Shown: positions 24,532 through 33,126, counted from the stretch's first letter. The stretch: DNA of 36,152 bases from Pseudomonas sp. ACM7 (GCF_004136015.1 NZ_CP024866.1:3768028-3804179), one strand, 5' to 3'. Notes: generated by a model from the sequence alone, not told the origin. A program made the numbers and translations.

Positions 24532-26364
24532 TCAATCCCCCAACGCGGCCCCCTCACGCCGCGGATCGGCCCCACCCGCCCACGACGTTTTCCCCTGCGC
24601 ATCCTTGACCCGGACAATCGCCTGAGTCCCGCTGGTCATGTCGATCTCGTTCAGGCTGTGCCCTTTGTCTTTCAGCGCCTGAATCAGCGCCGGGCTGAAC
24701 TGTCCCTGTTCCAGTTCGGTCGGGCCGTTGCGGCTGCCGAAGTTGGGCAGGCTGATGGCGGCTTGTGGGTCGAGGTTCCAGTCGAGCAGGCCGATGGTGG
24801 ATTTGGCGACGTATTCGATGATCTGCGAGCCGCCGGGGGAGCCGATGGTGGCGAGGAATTCGCCGCTCTGACGGTCGAAAATCAGGGTCGGTGCCATGGA
24901 CGAGCGTGGGCGTTTGCCGGGTTCGACGCGGTTGGCAACCTTCTGGCCATTCTCTTCGGGGATGAACGAGAAGTCGGTCATCTGGTTGTTCAGCAGGAAA
25001 CCCTGAACCATCAGGTGCGAGCCAAACGCGGATTCCACGGTGGTGGTCATGGACACGGCGCCGCCTTCGTCATCCACCGCCACCACTTGCGAGGTGGAGA
25101 TGCGCAACGGCGAACGGTCCGGTGCGTAGGCGACCTGAATGCCTGGCGGGGTGCCGGGTTTGGCCGTGCCCATGCTGCGATCCCCAATGAGCGCGGCGCG
25201 GCTGGCCAGATAAGTCGGGTCCACCAGACCTTTGACGGGGACGGGCACGAAATCTGCGTCGGCCACGTAGAGCGCGCGGTCGGCGTAGGCCAGGCGCTCG
25301 GCTTCGGAGATCAGGTGCACGGCTTCAGGCGCCGGCTCAACGCCCGCAGGTTGGCTGGTCTTGACCGGTTTGAGCGGCGCCAGGGCAAAACGCGGGTCAC
25401 GGGTTTCCAGAGCCTGCAGGGTGCCGAGGATCTGCGCCACGGCGATCCCGCCTGACGACGGCGGCGGCATGCCGCAGACCTGCCAGCGTTTGTAGTCGGT
25501 GCACAGCGGCGCGCGCTCCTTGGCGGTGTAGCCTTTGAGGTCGTTCAGCGACAGGCTGCCGGGGTTGGCGTGGCCCTGAACCTTGGCAACGATCTCTTGT
25601 GCGATGGGGCCTTTGTACAATGCATCCGGTCCTTCCTTGGCGATGCGTTTGAACACGGCGGCCAGCGCCGGGTTTTTCAGTTGCGTGCCTGCGGCTTTCG
25701 GGCTGCCATCGGCATTCAGGAAGTAGGCCGCCATGTCCGGCGAGCGTCGAATGGACGAGTCCGAGGCGATCAACTGGTGAAGGCGTGGCGAGATGGCGAA
25801 GCCTTGCTCCGCGAGTTTGATCGCCGGTTCGAACAGCCGCGCCCATGGCAGATGACCGTGTTTCTGATGGGCCAACTCAAGCGCTCGCAACACGCCCGGT
25901 GTCCCCACCGAACGACCGCCAATCTGCGCCTGGGTGAACGGCATCGGTTTGCCGTCGGCTTGCAGGAACAGCCTCTCGGTGGCGCCGGCCGGAGCGGTTT
26001 CGCGTCCGTCATAAGTGCGCACAGCCTTGCCATCCCAGAGCACGATCAACGCGCCACCGCCAATGCCCGAGGATTGCGGCTCGACCAGCGTCAGCACGGC
26101 CTGCATCGCAATTGCGGCATCGATTGCCGAACCGCCCTGACGCAACATCTCCCGCCCGGCCTCGGCCGCCAGCGGATTGGCCGCGGCCGCCATGTGTTTT
26201 GAGGCGTATTGGGTCTGCAGGTCAGTGCGATAACCTGACGCGATTTCCGGCGCAACAGGCAACGTCGAAGAGGTCGGAGCACTACAGGCTGCGAGGGTTA
26301 AAGCAGCGGCGATCAGCGAAAAGGCTGACAGGCGATAGTGGCTCAAGTGGAAGGTTGAGAACAC
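24532..26364 (-). CDS. ggt: Gamma-glutamyltransferase, lipoprotein form
   Basis: This 610-residue enzyme cleaves or transfers the gamma-glutamyl group of glutathione and related compounds. A lipobox (LTLAAC, Cys27) replaces an ordinary signal peptide, so it should be membrane-anchored on the periplasmic side. The chain matures by cutting before the catalytic Thr. That residue is most likely T424 in ISTSQVVAVDDEGG, the place of E. coli T391 in TTHYSV. The neighbouring LLNNQMTDFS, PRSSMAPT and GSPGGSQI motifs that build the gamma-glutamate site are intact. Length and motif order are normal for the family. The terminator at 24483-24512 follows. Confidence 0.93.
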   Translation of the reverse strand: MFSTFHLSHYRLSAFSLIAAALTLAACSAPTSSTLPVAPEIASGYRTDLQTQYASKHMAAAANPLAAEAGREMLRQGGSAIDAAIAMQAVLTLVEPQSSGIGGGALIVLWDGKAVRTYDGRETAPAGATERLFLQADGKPMPFTQAQIGGRSVGTPGVLRALELAHQKHGHLPWARLFEPAIKLAEQGFAISPRLHQLIASDSSIRRSPDMAAYFLNADGSPKAAGTQLKNPALAAVFKRIAKEGPDALYKGPIAQEIVAKVQGHANPGSLSLNDLKGYTAKERAPLCTDYKRWQVCGMPPPSSGGIAVAQILGTLQALETRDPRFALAPLKPVKTSQPAGVEPAPEAVHLISEAERLAYADRALYVADADFVPVPVKGLVDPTYLASRAALIGDRSMGTAKPGTPPGIQVAYAPDRSPLRISTSQVVAVDDEGGAVSMTTTVESAFGSHLMVQGFLLNNQMTDFSFIPEENGQKVANRVEPGKRPRSSMAPTLIFDRQSGEFLATIGSPGGSQIIEYVAKSTIGLLDWNLDPQAAISLPNFGSRNGPTELEQGQFSPALIQALKDKGHSLNEIDMTSGTQAIVRVKDAQGKTSWAGGADPRREGAALGD

Positions 26365-26529
26365 GTGGGGGGCACTCCGTCCGTGGGAAAGATCAGGGGA
26401 CTTTATCGGCCGAAAGGAAGTGACGCAAACCAGGGGCTACAGTAAAGACACTTTCGCCCTTCATGAGTCCGCGGATTTTCTGTAGGTTCGAGGGCAACAG
26501 ACTGGCCATAAGATCAACAAGAGGCAGAC

Positions 26530-27639
26530 ATGCAGACCGAGTTCCCCACCCAGCCAAGTTACCGCACCCAGCGTGATCAATTTCTGGCCGCCGCGACCGC
26601 GGCCGGCGCGACGCTGACCGAGTACCCGCATCCGCTCAAAGGGCCGTTCGGTGAGTCGTTGAGCACCGATGTGGCCGTGCTGGGTGATCCGGGCGCCAAG
26701 CGTTTGCTGATTGCGCTGAGTGGCACTCATGGCGTCGAAGGCTTCTATGGTTCGGGATGTCAGATCAGGTGGTTGCAGGAGTTGGGCAAGCGTTCGCTGC
26801 CGGCCGATGTCGCGGTGGTGATGATCCACCTGATCAATCCGTGGGGCACTGCGTGGCTGCGTCGGGTCAACGAAGACAACATCGACCTGAACCGCAATCA
26901 CCTGAACTTCGACCACGCATTGCCAGATAACCGGGCCTACGCAGCGCTTCATGAAATCTATGCCTGCACGCAGTTGCGGGGCTCGGAGCGTGATCGCGCC
27001 GATGCCTTGCTCGACGAACAGATTAGCGAACACGGTTGGCCAGCGGTGATGTCGATTGTCGAGGGTGGCCAGCACCGTCATCCCGATGGTTTGTTCTACG
27101 GCGGACTGGCACCGAGCTGGTCGAACCGCACGTTGCATCAGATCATTCAAAAGCATGTTTCCCATGCCGAAGTGGCGATGTGTTTCGACTTGCACACCGG
27201 TGCCGGGGAATACGGTCATCCGATGTTGCTGACCATTACCGAGTCGGCGTATCCGGCGCTTGCGGATGCGCAGGCCATCTATGGTCCCTGGCTCTATACC
27301 TTGCACACGGGCGCCGACACGCTGAGCGAAACCGGCGTTGCAGCCACGGCCACCGGCTACACCTCCCAGGCGTTGATCAACGCGCTGCCGCACGCGCGGT
27401 TGATGCCGTTTGTGATCGAGTGTGGGACGTATCCCGGCGCCGAGGTTCATCGTCATCTGCGCGATGATCACTGGCTGCACCTGCACGGCAATCCGAGAGA
27501 TGCCGTGGGGCGCGGGATCAAGCTGAATCTGGTGGAGCAGTTCTATCCCGCCGACAGCGACTGGCAGGCGATGGTCTGGCTGCGCACCTGGCAGATTTGG
27601 GAGCGGGCATTGTCAGCGTTGCCGGCGATTTGTTCCTGA
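26530..27639 (+). CDS. DUF2817 metallopeptidase-like protein (M14 fold)
   Basis: This 369-residue protein matches the DUF2817 family, zinc carboxypeptidase-like hydrolases. The first zinc motif HGVE gives H67 and E70 (SGTHGVEGFYGSG). The Arg/Asn segment NEDNIDLNRNH is near residue 114-124, the third zinc ligand is H222 (CFDLHTGAGEYG), and the probable general base is E297 (FVIECGTYPGAE). It has no signal peptide, so it likely acts in the cytoplasm on peptides or N-acyl amino acids; the substrate is unknown. A ribosome-binding site (AAGAGGCAG) precedes the ATG. Confidence 0.9.
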   Translation: MQTEFPTQPSYRTQRDQFLAAATAAGATLTEYPHPLKGPFGESLSTDVAVLGDPGAKRLLIALSGTHGVEGFYGSGCQIRWLQELGKRSLPADVAVVMIHLINPWGTAWLRRVNEDNIDLNRNHLNFDHALPDNRAYAALHEIYACTQLRGSERDRADALLDEQISEHGWPAVMSIVEGGQHRHPDGLFYGGLAPSWSNRTLHQIIQKHVSHAEVAMCFDLHTGAGEYGHPMLLTITESAYPALADAQAIYGPWLYTLHTGADTLSETGVAATATGYTSQALINALPHARLMPFVIECGTYPGAEVHRHLRDDHWLHLHGNPRDAVGRGIKLNLVEQFYPADSDWQAMVWLRTWQIWERALSALPAICS

Positions 27640-27945
27640 TGCGACTTCTTGGGTGGCTCGGCGTAGGGGCACGCCTCACAGTTCGCTCCTCCGGAAAGTT
27701 CGCGCACTTCAAGGTGCGTGAAGGGTGTGCGCGAAACACTGCGCGAAAACATGCCGGCCGGTACTTGACGCGAGCCTTCCATGGGGTTGTTTCCCCAAAT
27801 GGGGGAGAATGAACACTTCAGTTCTGAGTAGAGCAGTTTTTGATTCACTCCAGTGCCCCGCAAACGAGATGCGCCCGACACATGGGATGCGTCGGAGGCA
27901 ATGGCAACGCCCTTCCTAAAATCGAGCACATTGGTCCTTCAGTAC
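27640..27945. other. Non-coding stretch with several inverted repeats
   Basis: This 306-nt gap between the DUF2817 gene and the WYL regulator holds no credible gene. It contains three small dyads: TTCGCGCAC/GTGCGCGAA at 27699-27707 and 27727-27735, CCCCaaatGGGG at 27793-27804, and CGACACAT/ATGCGTCG at 27876-27894 (one mismatch, 3-nt loop). The last two lie within 155 nt of the WYL regulator start and are reasonable operator candidates. Confidence 0.5.
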
Positions 27946-28650
27946 ATGCGTAAATCAGATCGGCTATTCCAGGTAGTAAACCTGATCCGGGTACATCAGC
28001 CGATTACAGCGGAAGACTTGGCGGGGCGTATCGGGGTCTCAGTCCGCACGATTTATCGGTATATCGACGACCTGTCTGTGAGCGGTATTCCTCTCTATGG
28101 CGTCGCTGGCGTTGGGTATGCTCTGCACGAAGGGTTTGAGTTACCGCCTCTGACACTCACCCAGGATGAACTCGACGCGCTGATGTTGGGCGTTGAGATG
28201 CTTTCAAATTCCGCAGGCACTGAACTCGCTTCTTCTGCAAGGACGCTGTTGAGCAAAGTTGCTGCCGTATTGCCGTTTCGCAATACAGAACCATCACTCT
28301 CCAATATCCGCGCGTTGAGGGCTAAGCCCGTCACACCAGACCAACGATATTTGGACGATCTCCACCGCGCTATTCAGCAGGCGAGAGCCGTCCACTTTTC
28401 ATATTTCAGCTTGAGTGAAGAGATCTCGGGCAGGACGGTGTTCCCCTTGGGCCTTTTCTACTGGGGAGGAAAGTGGACTGTCGGAACATGGTGTACGTCC
28501 AGAAAGGCATACAGAGACTTTCGAGTTGACCGGATACGAAGCCTGCAGATCATGACGGATGGACAGAAGCTTGAGGCGGAATGGAACCTGCGGTCATACA
28601 TGCAGTTTCAGTCTGATCAATGGACGGCCCAACAACCTCTCAAGCACTGA
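27946..28650 (+). CDS. YafY-type WYL-domain transcriptional regulator
   Basis: This 234-residue regulator has an N-terminal DeoR-like helix-turn-helix (residues 1-60; MRKSDRLFQVVNLIR then EDLAGRIGVSVRTIYRYIDDLS) and a C-terminal WYL domain (about 138-215, with FPLGLFYWGGKWTVGTWC and FRVDRI). The ATG at 27946 gives the family's normal start; the in-frame codon at 27853 adds a leader with no homology I recognise. Base composition is lower in GC than its left neighbours. It likely controls the small monooxygenase gene that follows 63 nt downstream. Confidence 0.92.
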   Translation: MRKSDRLFQVVNLIRVHQPITAEDLAGRIGVSVRTIYRYIDDLSVSGIPLYGVAGVGYALHEGFELPPLTLTQDELDALMLGVEMLSNSAGTELASSARTLLSKVAAVLPFRNTEPSLSNIRALRAKPVTPDQRYLDDLHRAIQQARAVHFSYFSLSEEISGRTVFPLGLFYWGGKWTVGTWCTSRKAYRDFRVDRIRSLQIMTDGQKLEAEWNLRSYMQFQSDQWTAQQPLKH

Positions 28651-28713
28651 CAGTACGGTGTCAGTACGACCCCAAGATACTGGTCGCTCCTCACCACACA
28701 ATTGGAGTGACAT

Positions 28714-29016
28714 ATGACGCAGAACAGCCATGTACTCGAGCTAGCAATCTTTACCGTCAAGGAAGGCTTCGAAAGCCAAATGCCTGAGTTGCGGTTGATG
28801 CTTCGGGAAACCCTCAAAGGGTTTGATGGGTTGATTGAGTTCTCAGGTTATTGTCCCGAACCACAAGGCCGTGTTTTCGCTGACTTGGCTAAATGGGACA
28901 ACCTTGAAAATGCTCAGAAAGTCGCACAGGCATTCGAGGGTGGAGATCCGAGATTTGCCCCTTACGCCCAGGCGATTGAAGCGCTTACGTTCATGGGACA
29001 TTTTTACCCCGAGTAG
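28714..29016 (+). CDS. Antibiotic biosynthesis monooxygenase (ABM)-like small protein
   Basis: This 100-residue protein has the ferredoxin-like ABM fold pattern: a beta strand (LELAIFTVKEG), a helix (EGFESQMPELRLMLRETLK), strands through GLIEFSGYCP, then ADLAKWDNLENAQKVAQAF. The W and the helix are typical ABM features. ABM proteins act as quinol or cofactor-independent monooxygenases, or simply bind small molecules. The gene follows the WYL regulator in the same direction, in a pair commonly seen as an inducible unit. Confidence 0.85.
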   Translation: MTQNSHVLELAIFTVKEGFESQMPELRLMLRETLKGFDGLIEFSGYCPEPQGRVFADLAKWDNLENAQKVAQAFEGGDPRFAPYAQAIEALTFMGHFYPE

Positions 29017-29099
29017 AAGCTCAGCGCCCTGCTCTTAGGCTCCCTTCGCGCCAACGCGGTATCGGAAAGGGGGCGGCGTTTTATCTCGGATCGCTTCAT
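29004..29099 (-). pseudogene. 5' stub of a P4-type tyrosine integrase gene
   Basis: On the minus strand an ATG at 29099 opens MKRSEIKRRPLSDTALARREP, which closely resembles the N-terminus of P4/CP4-57-type integrases (MKRSEIKRRPLADTVLA..LEP). The similarity ends after about 21 codons; the frame closes at 29004 and overlaps the end of the ABM gene. So the gene was cut off at its very beginning. It lies next to the 3' end of tRNA-Met, oriented as such integrases usually are at their attachment site, which fits an island whose integrase was lost. Confidence 0.72.
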
Positions 29100-29105
29100 T
29101 TGGGC

Positions 29106-29154
29106 TTGTATCCCCTCGGTTCAATTATTTGTCGAGGATACACAGGGGATACAC
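29106..29154. repeat. Clustered direct/inverted repeats by the integrase stub
   Basis: GGATACAC occurs twice (29136-29143 and 29147-29154), and the inverted form TTGTATCCCC is at 29106-29115, upstream of the integrase stub and toward tRNA-Met. Repeats of this kind next to integrase starts are often integrase arm-binding sites. This reading is an inference from position. Confidence 0.4.
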
Positions 29155-29201
29155 GGAGGGAAGGTATAGAGAGATACAGGGAGAGATAGCCAGAAACAAG
29201 A

Positions 29202-29225
29202 AAGCCCGCACTAGGCGGGCTTCTT
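29202..29225. terminator. Hairpin terminator downstream of tRNA-Met
   Basis: AAGCCCGC pairs with GCGGGCTT around a 5-nt loop (stem 29202-29209 with 29215-29222). A-rich sequence on the left (AAACAAGAAA) supplies a T-rich tail on the minus strand, so it can end the tRNA transcript. Confidence 0.78.
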
Positions 29226-29268
29226 GAGGTTGTTTAGAGACTCATGGAGACATCTGTAAACAGGTACT

Positions 29269-29345
29269 TGGTGGCTACACAGGGACTTGAACCCCGGACC
29301 CCAGCATTATGAATGCTATGCTCTAACCAACTGAGCTATGTAGCC
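29269..29345 (-). tRNA. tRNA-Met (anticodon CAT)
   Basis: Read on the minus strand the sequence folds into a full cloverleaf: acceptor GGCTACA/TGTAGCC, D-arm AGCTCAGTTGGTTAGAGC, anticodon loop TTCATAA with anticodon CAT, T-arm GGGGTTCAAGTCCC and an encoded CCA end at 29271-29269. It is 77 nt including CCA. The first base pair is a normal G-C, so it is an elongator rather than an initiator type (initiator tRNA has a mismatched first pair). It could in principle be an isoleucine tRNA with modified C34, which sequence alone cannot exclude. Confidence 0.95.
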
Positions 29346-29356
29346 AAGTGGCGCGC

Positions 29357-29385
29357 ATTATTGGCTCGTAACGATGATGTGTCAA
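29357..29385 (-). promoter_or_regulatory. Sigma-70 promoter of tRNA-Met
   Basis: On the minus strand a perfect -35 TTGACA (29385-29380) is followed by a 17-nt spacer and a -10 AATAAT (29362-29357), one mismatch from consensus. A GC-rich discriminator (GCGCGCC) separates it from the tRNA, a pattern typical of stringently controlled stable-RNA genes. Confidence 0.88.
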
Positions 29386-29461
29386 GCGTAAATCTAAAAT
29401 ATTTCTCTACGCTTTCAACCGCTTATCCAGCTGACCCGAAAAACCGGGCGAGGGGAGGGCG

Positions 29462-31519
29462 TCAACTGAGCTGAAATCTCCCGGTATTGGCACTCAATGC
29501 CTTACTGCCCTGGCTCAAGGTGTCCGCTGCCAGGTTCACCGCCCGCGCGCCTTCGAGCAAGCGTACCGCCGCCTGATCGACTTGCTGGATATTGCCGCTG
29601 ACCTCGTCGGCGGTGGTCGCTTGCTCGTCGACCGCTGTGGCGATCTGCGCCAGGGTGTCAGTGACACTTTGCACGGCACTGGCAATTTCCCCCAGGCGTT
29701 CGCCGAGGCCAGTGACGGCTTGGGCGTCGGACTGAGCCTGGCCGCAAGCGGCTTCCATCAGGCTCACCGCTTCGTTCACCGTGTTGCGCAGGCTGTCGAC
29801 TGTGCCGGCAATCTGCGCGGTGGAGGACTGGGTGCGTTGCGACAGGCTGCGCACTTCATCGGCCACCACCGCAAAGCCGCGACCTTGTTCACCCGCGCGC
29901 GCGGCCTCGATGGCGGCGTTAAGTGCCAACAGATTCGTCTGCTCGGCAACCCCGCGAATGGTGTCCACCACCAACTGAATCTGCTGCCCTTGCTCGCTGA
30001 CACGGCCCAGTGCTGCAGCGGTGTCGTTCAAGCGCTGATTGAGTTGCTGAATACTCGCCGTCGTGCGCTGGCTGTCACGGCTGCTGTCGGCGGCGATGCG
30101 CTGGGTGTGTTGAGCGCTGCCGGAGGCCTGTTCGCAACTCTGTGCGACCCCTTGAGAGGTCGCGGCCAATTGCGTGGCTGCCGCCGCGATCTGGCTGATC
30201 TGCAACTGCTGGGCTTCGACTTCCCCAAGGGCACCGCTGGAGTGATGGTTGAGGGTGCGCACCGCGTTGCTCAGCTGCAAGGTTTCATGATCGACCCCCA
30301 GCAGGCTGTTGCGCAGTTGCACCACCGCGACGTTGAGGGCGGTGCTGATGGCGGCCAGTTCGTCGCGGCCTTGCACCGGTACTTGCAGGCTCAGATTGCC
30401 GTCGCGCAAGGCTTCGGCCAGCAGGGTGATGCCGCTGGCGCTGCGACGGATCGACGCCTGTAAACAGATGAACAGGTACAGCGCGGCCAGCAGCAGGCAG
30501 CCAAAAATGGTCGCTACCAGGATGAACTGGCGGATGGCAGAACCGTGGTAATAGTCCAGACGCTGATCCAGCGACACCAACGACTGCTGACGCAGCGAAG
30601 AGAAGTCGGCGAGCAGGGCGTCGAGGCTGCGTTCGAACTCTTCCGGCTTGAGCTTGATGCTGCCGCCGAACACGCCGTCATCGAGGACTTTCAACTCGGC
30701 GTCCAGGTGCTTGAGGCTGTCATGGTATTGCCCGGCCCAGGCTTGCAACGCGCTGGGCAGTCGCGCTTCCAGCAGGCTTGCGGTTTTGACCAGCTGCTCC
30801 CGGGCATCGCCGATGCGGCTGCGCAAGTCGCGCAATTGCAGACGGCTTTGCAGGGTGAACTGGCCAGATACCACTGACGCCTGGCCGACGCTGGCGAGAC
30901 GGCCGACTCGCTCAATCAGGTCTGGCGCGTGCTGCGTGGAGATCTGGGTCAGCAGATACGTTTCCAGCCACGGTGCGAGAGTCAGGCGATTATCCATGGC
31001 GATCTGCTCGCGCAAGGCTTGCAGGGCACTCAAGGCATTGGTGAAACGATCGTAACCGTCCGGCCACCAACCGACGCTGCTCAGGCTTTTCGAGTCCAGG
31101 CCGTTGAGGGCTGTTTGCAGGGTTTGATAACGGGCCAGGGTTTCGCCCTCGGCGCCTTCGGTTTGCAGTGCGTTGCCGAGGTCCGAGGTGGCTTGGGCGA
31201 CGGCGGGCTGAACCGTATCGAAAGCAGCCATCGCCGCGATCGTCGCAGGTGTCGGCTGACGATTGGTTTCCGTGGCGCGCCAGCGAGCCGCGCGGTCACG
31301 CTGAGCCGCGAGCAGATTATCCAGAGCATCCAGGGCGAGCAGTTGCCGAACCCCGGCACGTTCGCCGGAGATCAGGTTCAGTTTGTCGCGATAGTCCTGA
31401 CCGATCATCCACAGACTGCCCGTCAGCGGAAGGATAAACAGCAGAAATAACAGCTGAAATTTGCGTGCGAAGCCAAAACGCCCCAGCAACCCGATCCCCG
31501 GTGATAAAAAAGCCTGCAT
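29462..31519 (-). CDS. Methyl-accepting chemotaxis protein (transmembrane)
   Basis: This 685-residue chemoreceptor starts at the ATG at 31519, which has GAGGAG upstream. TM1 is at about residues 18-40, then a long periplasmic sensing part (~41-330) rich in helices, TM2 (~335-360), a HAMP segment, and the cytoplasmic signalling domain. The conserved tip reads [20 protein letters not shown] and [14 protein letters not shown]. The large helical sensor is not a Cache/PAS type I can name, so the ligand is unknown. An upstream in-frame extension (to 31657) is rejected because it would put a leader before TM1. Confidence 0.93.
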   Translation of the reverse strand: MQAFLSPGIGLLGRFGFARKFQLLFLLFILPLTGSLWMIGQDYRDKLNLISGERAGVRQLLALDALDNLLAAQRDRAARWRATETNRQPTPATIAAMAAFDTVQPAVAQATSDLGNALQTEGAEGETLARYQTLQTALNGLDSKSLSSVGWWPDGYDRFTNALSALQALREQIAMDNRLTLAPWLETYLLTQISTQHAPDLIERVGRLASVGQASVVSGQFTLQSRLQLRDLRSRIGDAREQLVKTASLLEARLPSALQAWAGQYHDSLKHLDAELKVLDDGVFGGSIKLKPEEFERSLDALLADFSSLRQQSLVSLDQRLDYYHGSAIRQFILVATIFGCLLLAALYLFICLQASIRRSASGITLLAEALRDGNLSLQVPVQGRDELAAISTALNVAVVQLRNSLLGVDHETLQLSNAVRTLNHHSSGALGEVEAQQLQISQIAAAATQLAATSQGVAQSCEQASGSAQHTQRIAADSSRDSQRTTASIQQLNQRLNDTAAALGRVSEQGQQIQLVVDTIRGVAEQTNLLALNAAIEAARAGEQGRGFAVVADEVRSLSQRTQSSTAQIAGTVDSLRNTVNEAVSLMEAACGQAQSDAQAVTGLGERLGEIASAVQSVTDTLAQIATAVDEQATTADEVSGNIQQVDQAAVRLLEGARAVNLAADTLSQGSKALSANTGRFQLS

Positions 31520-31851
31520 GCCCCAAAACTCCTCTGGACACCACGCGCCATTGGCGTGCGTCGCAACCGTTGCGGCCGCGACCTGTGCCCTTTTAAAAGG
31601 CCTCGAAAGTTCACCCTCGTCAGCTCTGTAGGCCGGCTCTGTAGCGAAACTTCCCATTCTCGGTCCCCTTTGTAAGGGGCCGCGTTGAAGCGGATTACCA
31701 AGGCAAGATTCAGACCATGGCGTTGCGCTATCACCTTTTCAGCGATGAAAGTCGAGGTCGTTAGCAGGCTAAGGGGATGGCGCTGCTGCACTGAAAAATG
31801 GCACATTGACGCACCTGCCCGTGTGCACCCATCTGATGTACGGAAACTCTT
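31520..31851. other. Divergent intergenic stretch with stem-loops
   Basis: This 332-nt stretch separates the chemoreceptor (minus) from the MFS gene (plus). It contains a hairpin at 31662-31681 (CCCCTT/AAGGGG plus GG/CC, with one bulge), a palindrome TTTTAAAA near 31592, and a GTCGC...GCGAC stem near 31560-31582. The layout suggests a structured leader or operators for one of the two genes. No recognised riboswitch class is visible, and no gene. Confidence 0.5.
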
Positions 31852-33066
31852 ATGGCTATCAGCAATGTCCAGACCGGCGCGCAGCCGGCATCCGCGACTT
31901 CACAAAGCAGCCCTTTGGTCATGCGTATCATCGGCGCCGTGGCGCTGGCGCATTTGATCAACGACTTGATCCAGTCGGTGCTGCCGTCGATCTATCCGAT
32001 GCTCAAGGCCAACTATGGCCTGACCTTCACCCAGGTTGGCTTGATCACTTTGACGTTCCAGCTGACGGCTTCGCTGTTGCAGCCGTGGGTCGGTTACTAC
32101 ACCGATCGGCACCCAAAACCCTGGCTGCTACCCGCCGGGACGATTTGCACATTGATCGGCATTTTGATGATGTCGGTGGTCGGCAGTTTTCCGATGATTT
32201 TGCTGGCTGCAGGGCTGATAGGTATCGGCTCCTCGACCTTTCACCCGGAAGCTTCTCGCGTGGCGCGATTAGCGTCTGGCGGGCGGTTTGGTTTGGCGCA
32301 GTCGACATTTCAGGTCGGCGGCAATGCAGGCTCAGCCTTCGGTCCGTTGCTGGCTGCGGCGATCATCATTCCTTTCGGTCAGGGCCATGTGGCCTGGTTC
32401 GGACTGTTCGCAGTGTTTGCGCTGTTCGTGCTTTATCGGATCAGCCGCTGGTACGCCAACCACTTGAGCCTGTTCAAACTCAAGCAAGGCCAGGCGGCGA
32501 CACATGGCTTGTCGAAGAACCGCGTGATCAGTGCGCTGGTGGTACTCGGGCTGCTGGTGTTCTCCAAGTATTTCTACATGGCCAGTTTCACCAGTTACTT
32601 CACTTTCTACCTGATCGAGAAATTCGACCTGTCGGTGGCGAGTTCGCAGTTGCACCTGTTCCTGTTTCTTGGCGCGGTCGCGGCGGGGACCTTCTTTGGT
32701 GGGCCGATAGGCGACAAGATCGGGCGTAAGGCCGTGATCTGGTTCTCGATCCTCGGCGTAGCGCCGTTCACCCTGATCCTGCCTCATGTGGACCTGTTCT
32801 GGACCAGCATCCTCAGCGTCGTGATCGGCTTCATCCTGGCGTCAGCTTTCTCGGCGATCGTGGTGTATGCCCAGGAACTGGTGCCGGGCAATGTCGGGAT
32901 GATTGCCGGCGTGTTCTTCGGATTGATGTTCGGCTTTGGCGGGATTGGTGCGGCGTTGCTTGGGCATCTGGCGGACATACACGGCATCGAATACGTGTAC
33001 CTCCTGTGTTCGTTCCTGCCGTTGTTCGGGGTGTTGGCGATCTTCCTACCCAGAACCAAAAATTAG
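31852..33066 (+). CDS. fsr: Fosmidomycin-resistance-type MFS efflux protein
   Basis: This 404-residue protein has 12 predicted membrane segments and matches the Fsr (fosmidomycin resistance) family. Features are ALAHLINDLIQSVLPSIYPMLK at the start, the loop YYTDRHPKPW after helix 2, the FHPEASRVARLASGGRFGLAQS segment typical of the family, and IGDKIGRKAVIW after helix 8. Members export fosmidomycin and some other drugs. It is divergent from the chemoreceptor gene and ends in a small hairpin (33063-33087). Confidence 0.93.
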   Translation: MAISNVQTGAQPASATSQSSPLVMRIIGAVALAHLINDLIQSVLPSIYPMLKANYGLTFTQVGLITLTFQLTASLLQPWVGYYTDRHPKPWLLPAGTICTLIGILMMSVVGSFPMILLAAGLIGIGSSTFHPEASRVARLASGGRFGLAQSTFQVGGNAGSAFGPLLAAAIIIPFGQGHVAWFGLFAVFALFVLYRISRWYANHLSLFKLKQGQAATHGLSKNRVISALVVLGLLVFSKYFYMASFTSYFTFYLIEKFDLSVASSQLHLFLFLGAVAAGTFFGGPIGDKIGRKAVIWFSILGVAPFTLILPHVDLFWTSILSVVIGFILASAFSAIVVYAQELVPGNVGMIAGVFFGLMFGFGGIGAALLGHLADIHGIEYVYLLCSFLPLFGVLAIFLPRTKN

Positions 33067-33087
33067 CCTCTAGAGATTAGAGGCTAA
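33063..33087 (+). terminator. Perfect 10-bp hairpin at the fsr 3' end
   Basis: TTAGCCTCTA at 33063-33072 pairs exactly with 33078-33087 around GAGAT. It starts at the fsr stop codon. It lacks a T-run, so it may be a weak terminator or 3'-end stabiliser. Confidence 0.6.
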
Positions 33088-33126
33088 TAGATTATGGGGG
33101 AAGGTGGTTAACCTCAATGCTTTAAA

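Noticed and set aside
31520..31851. c-di-GMP or other known riboswitch
   Set aside because: Stem-loops are present, but none of the conserved core sequences I know can be found.
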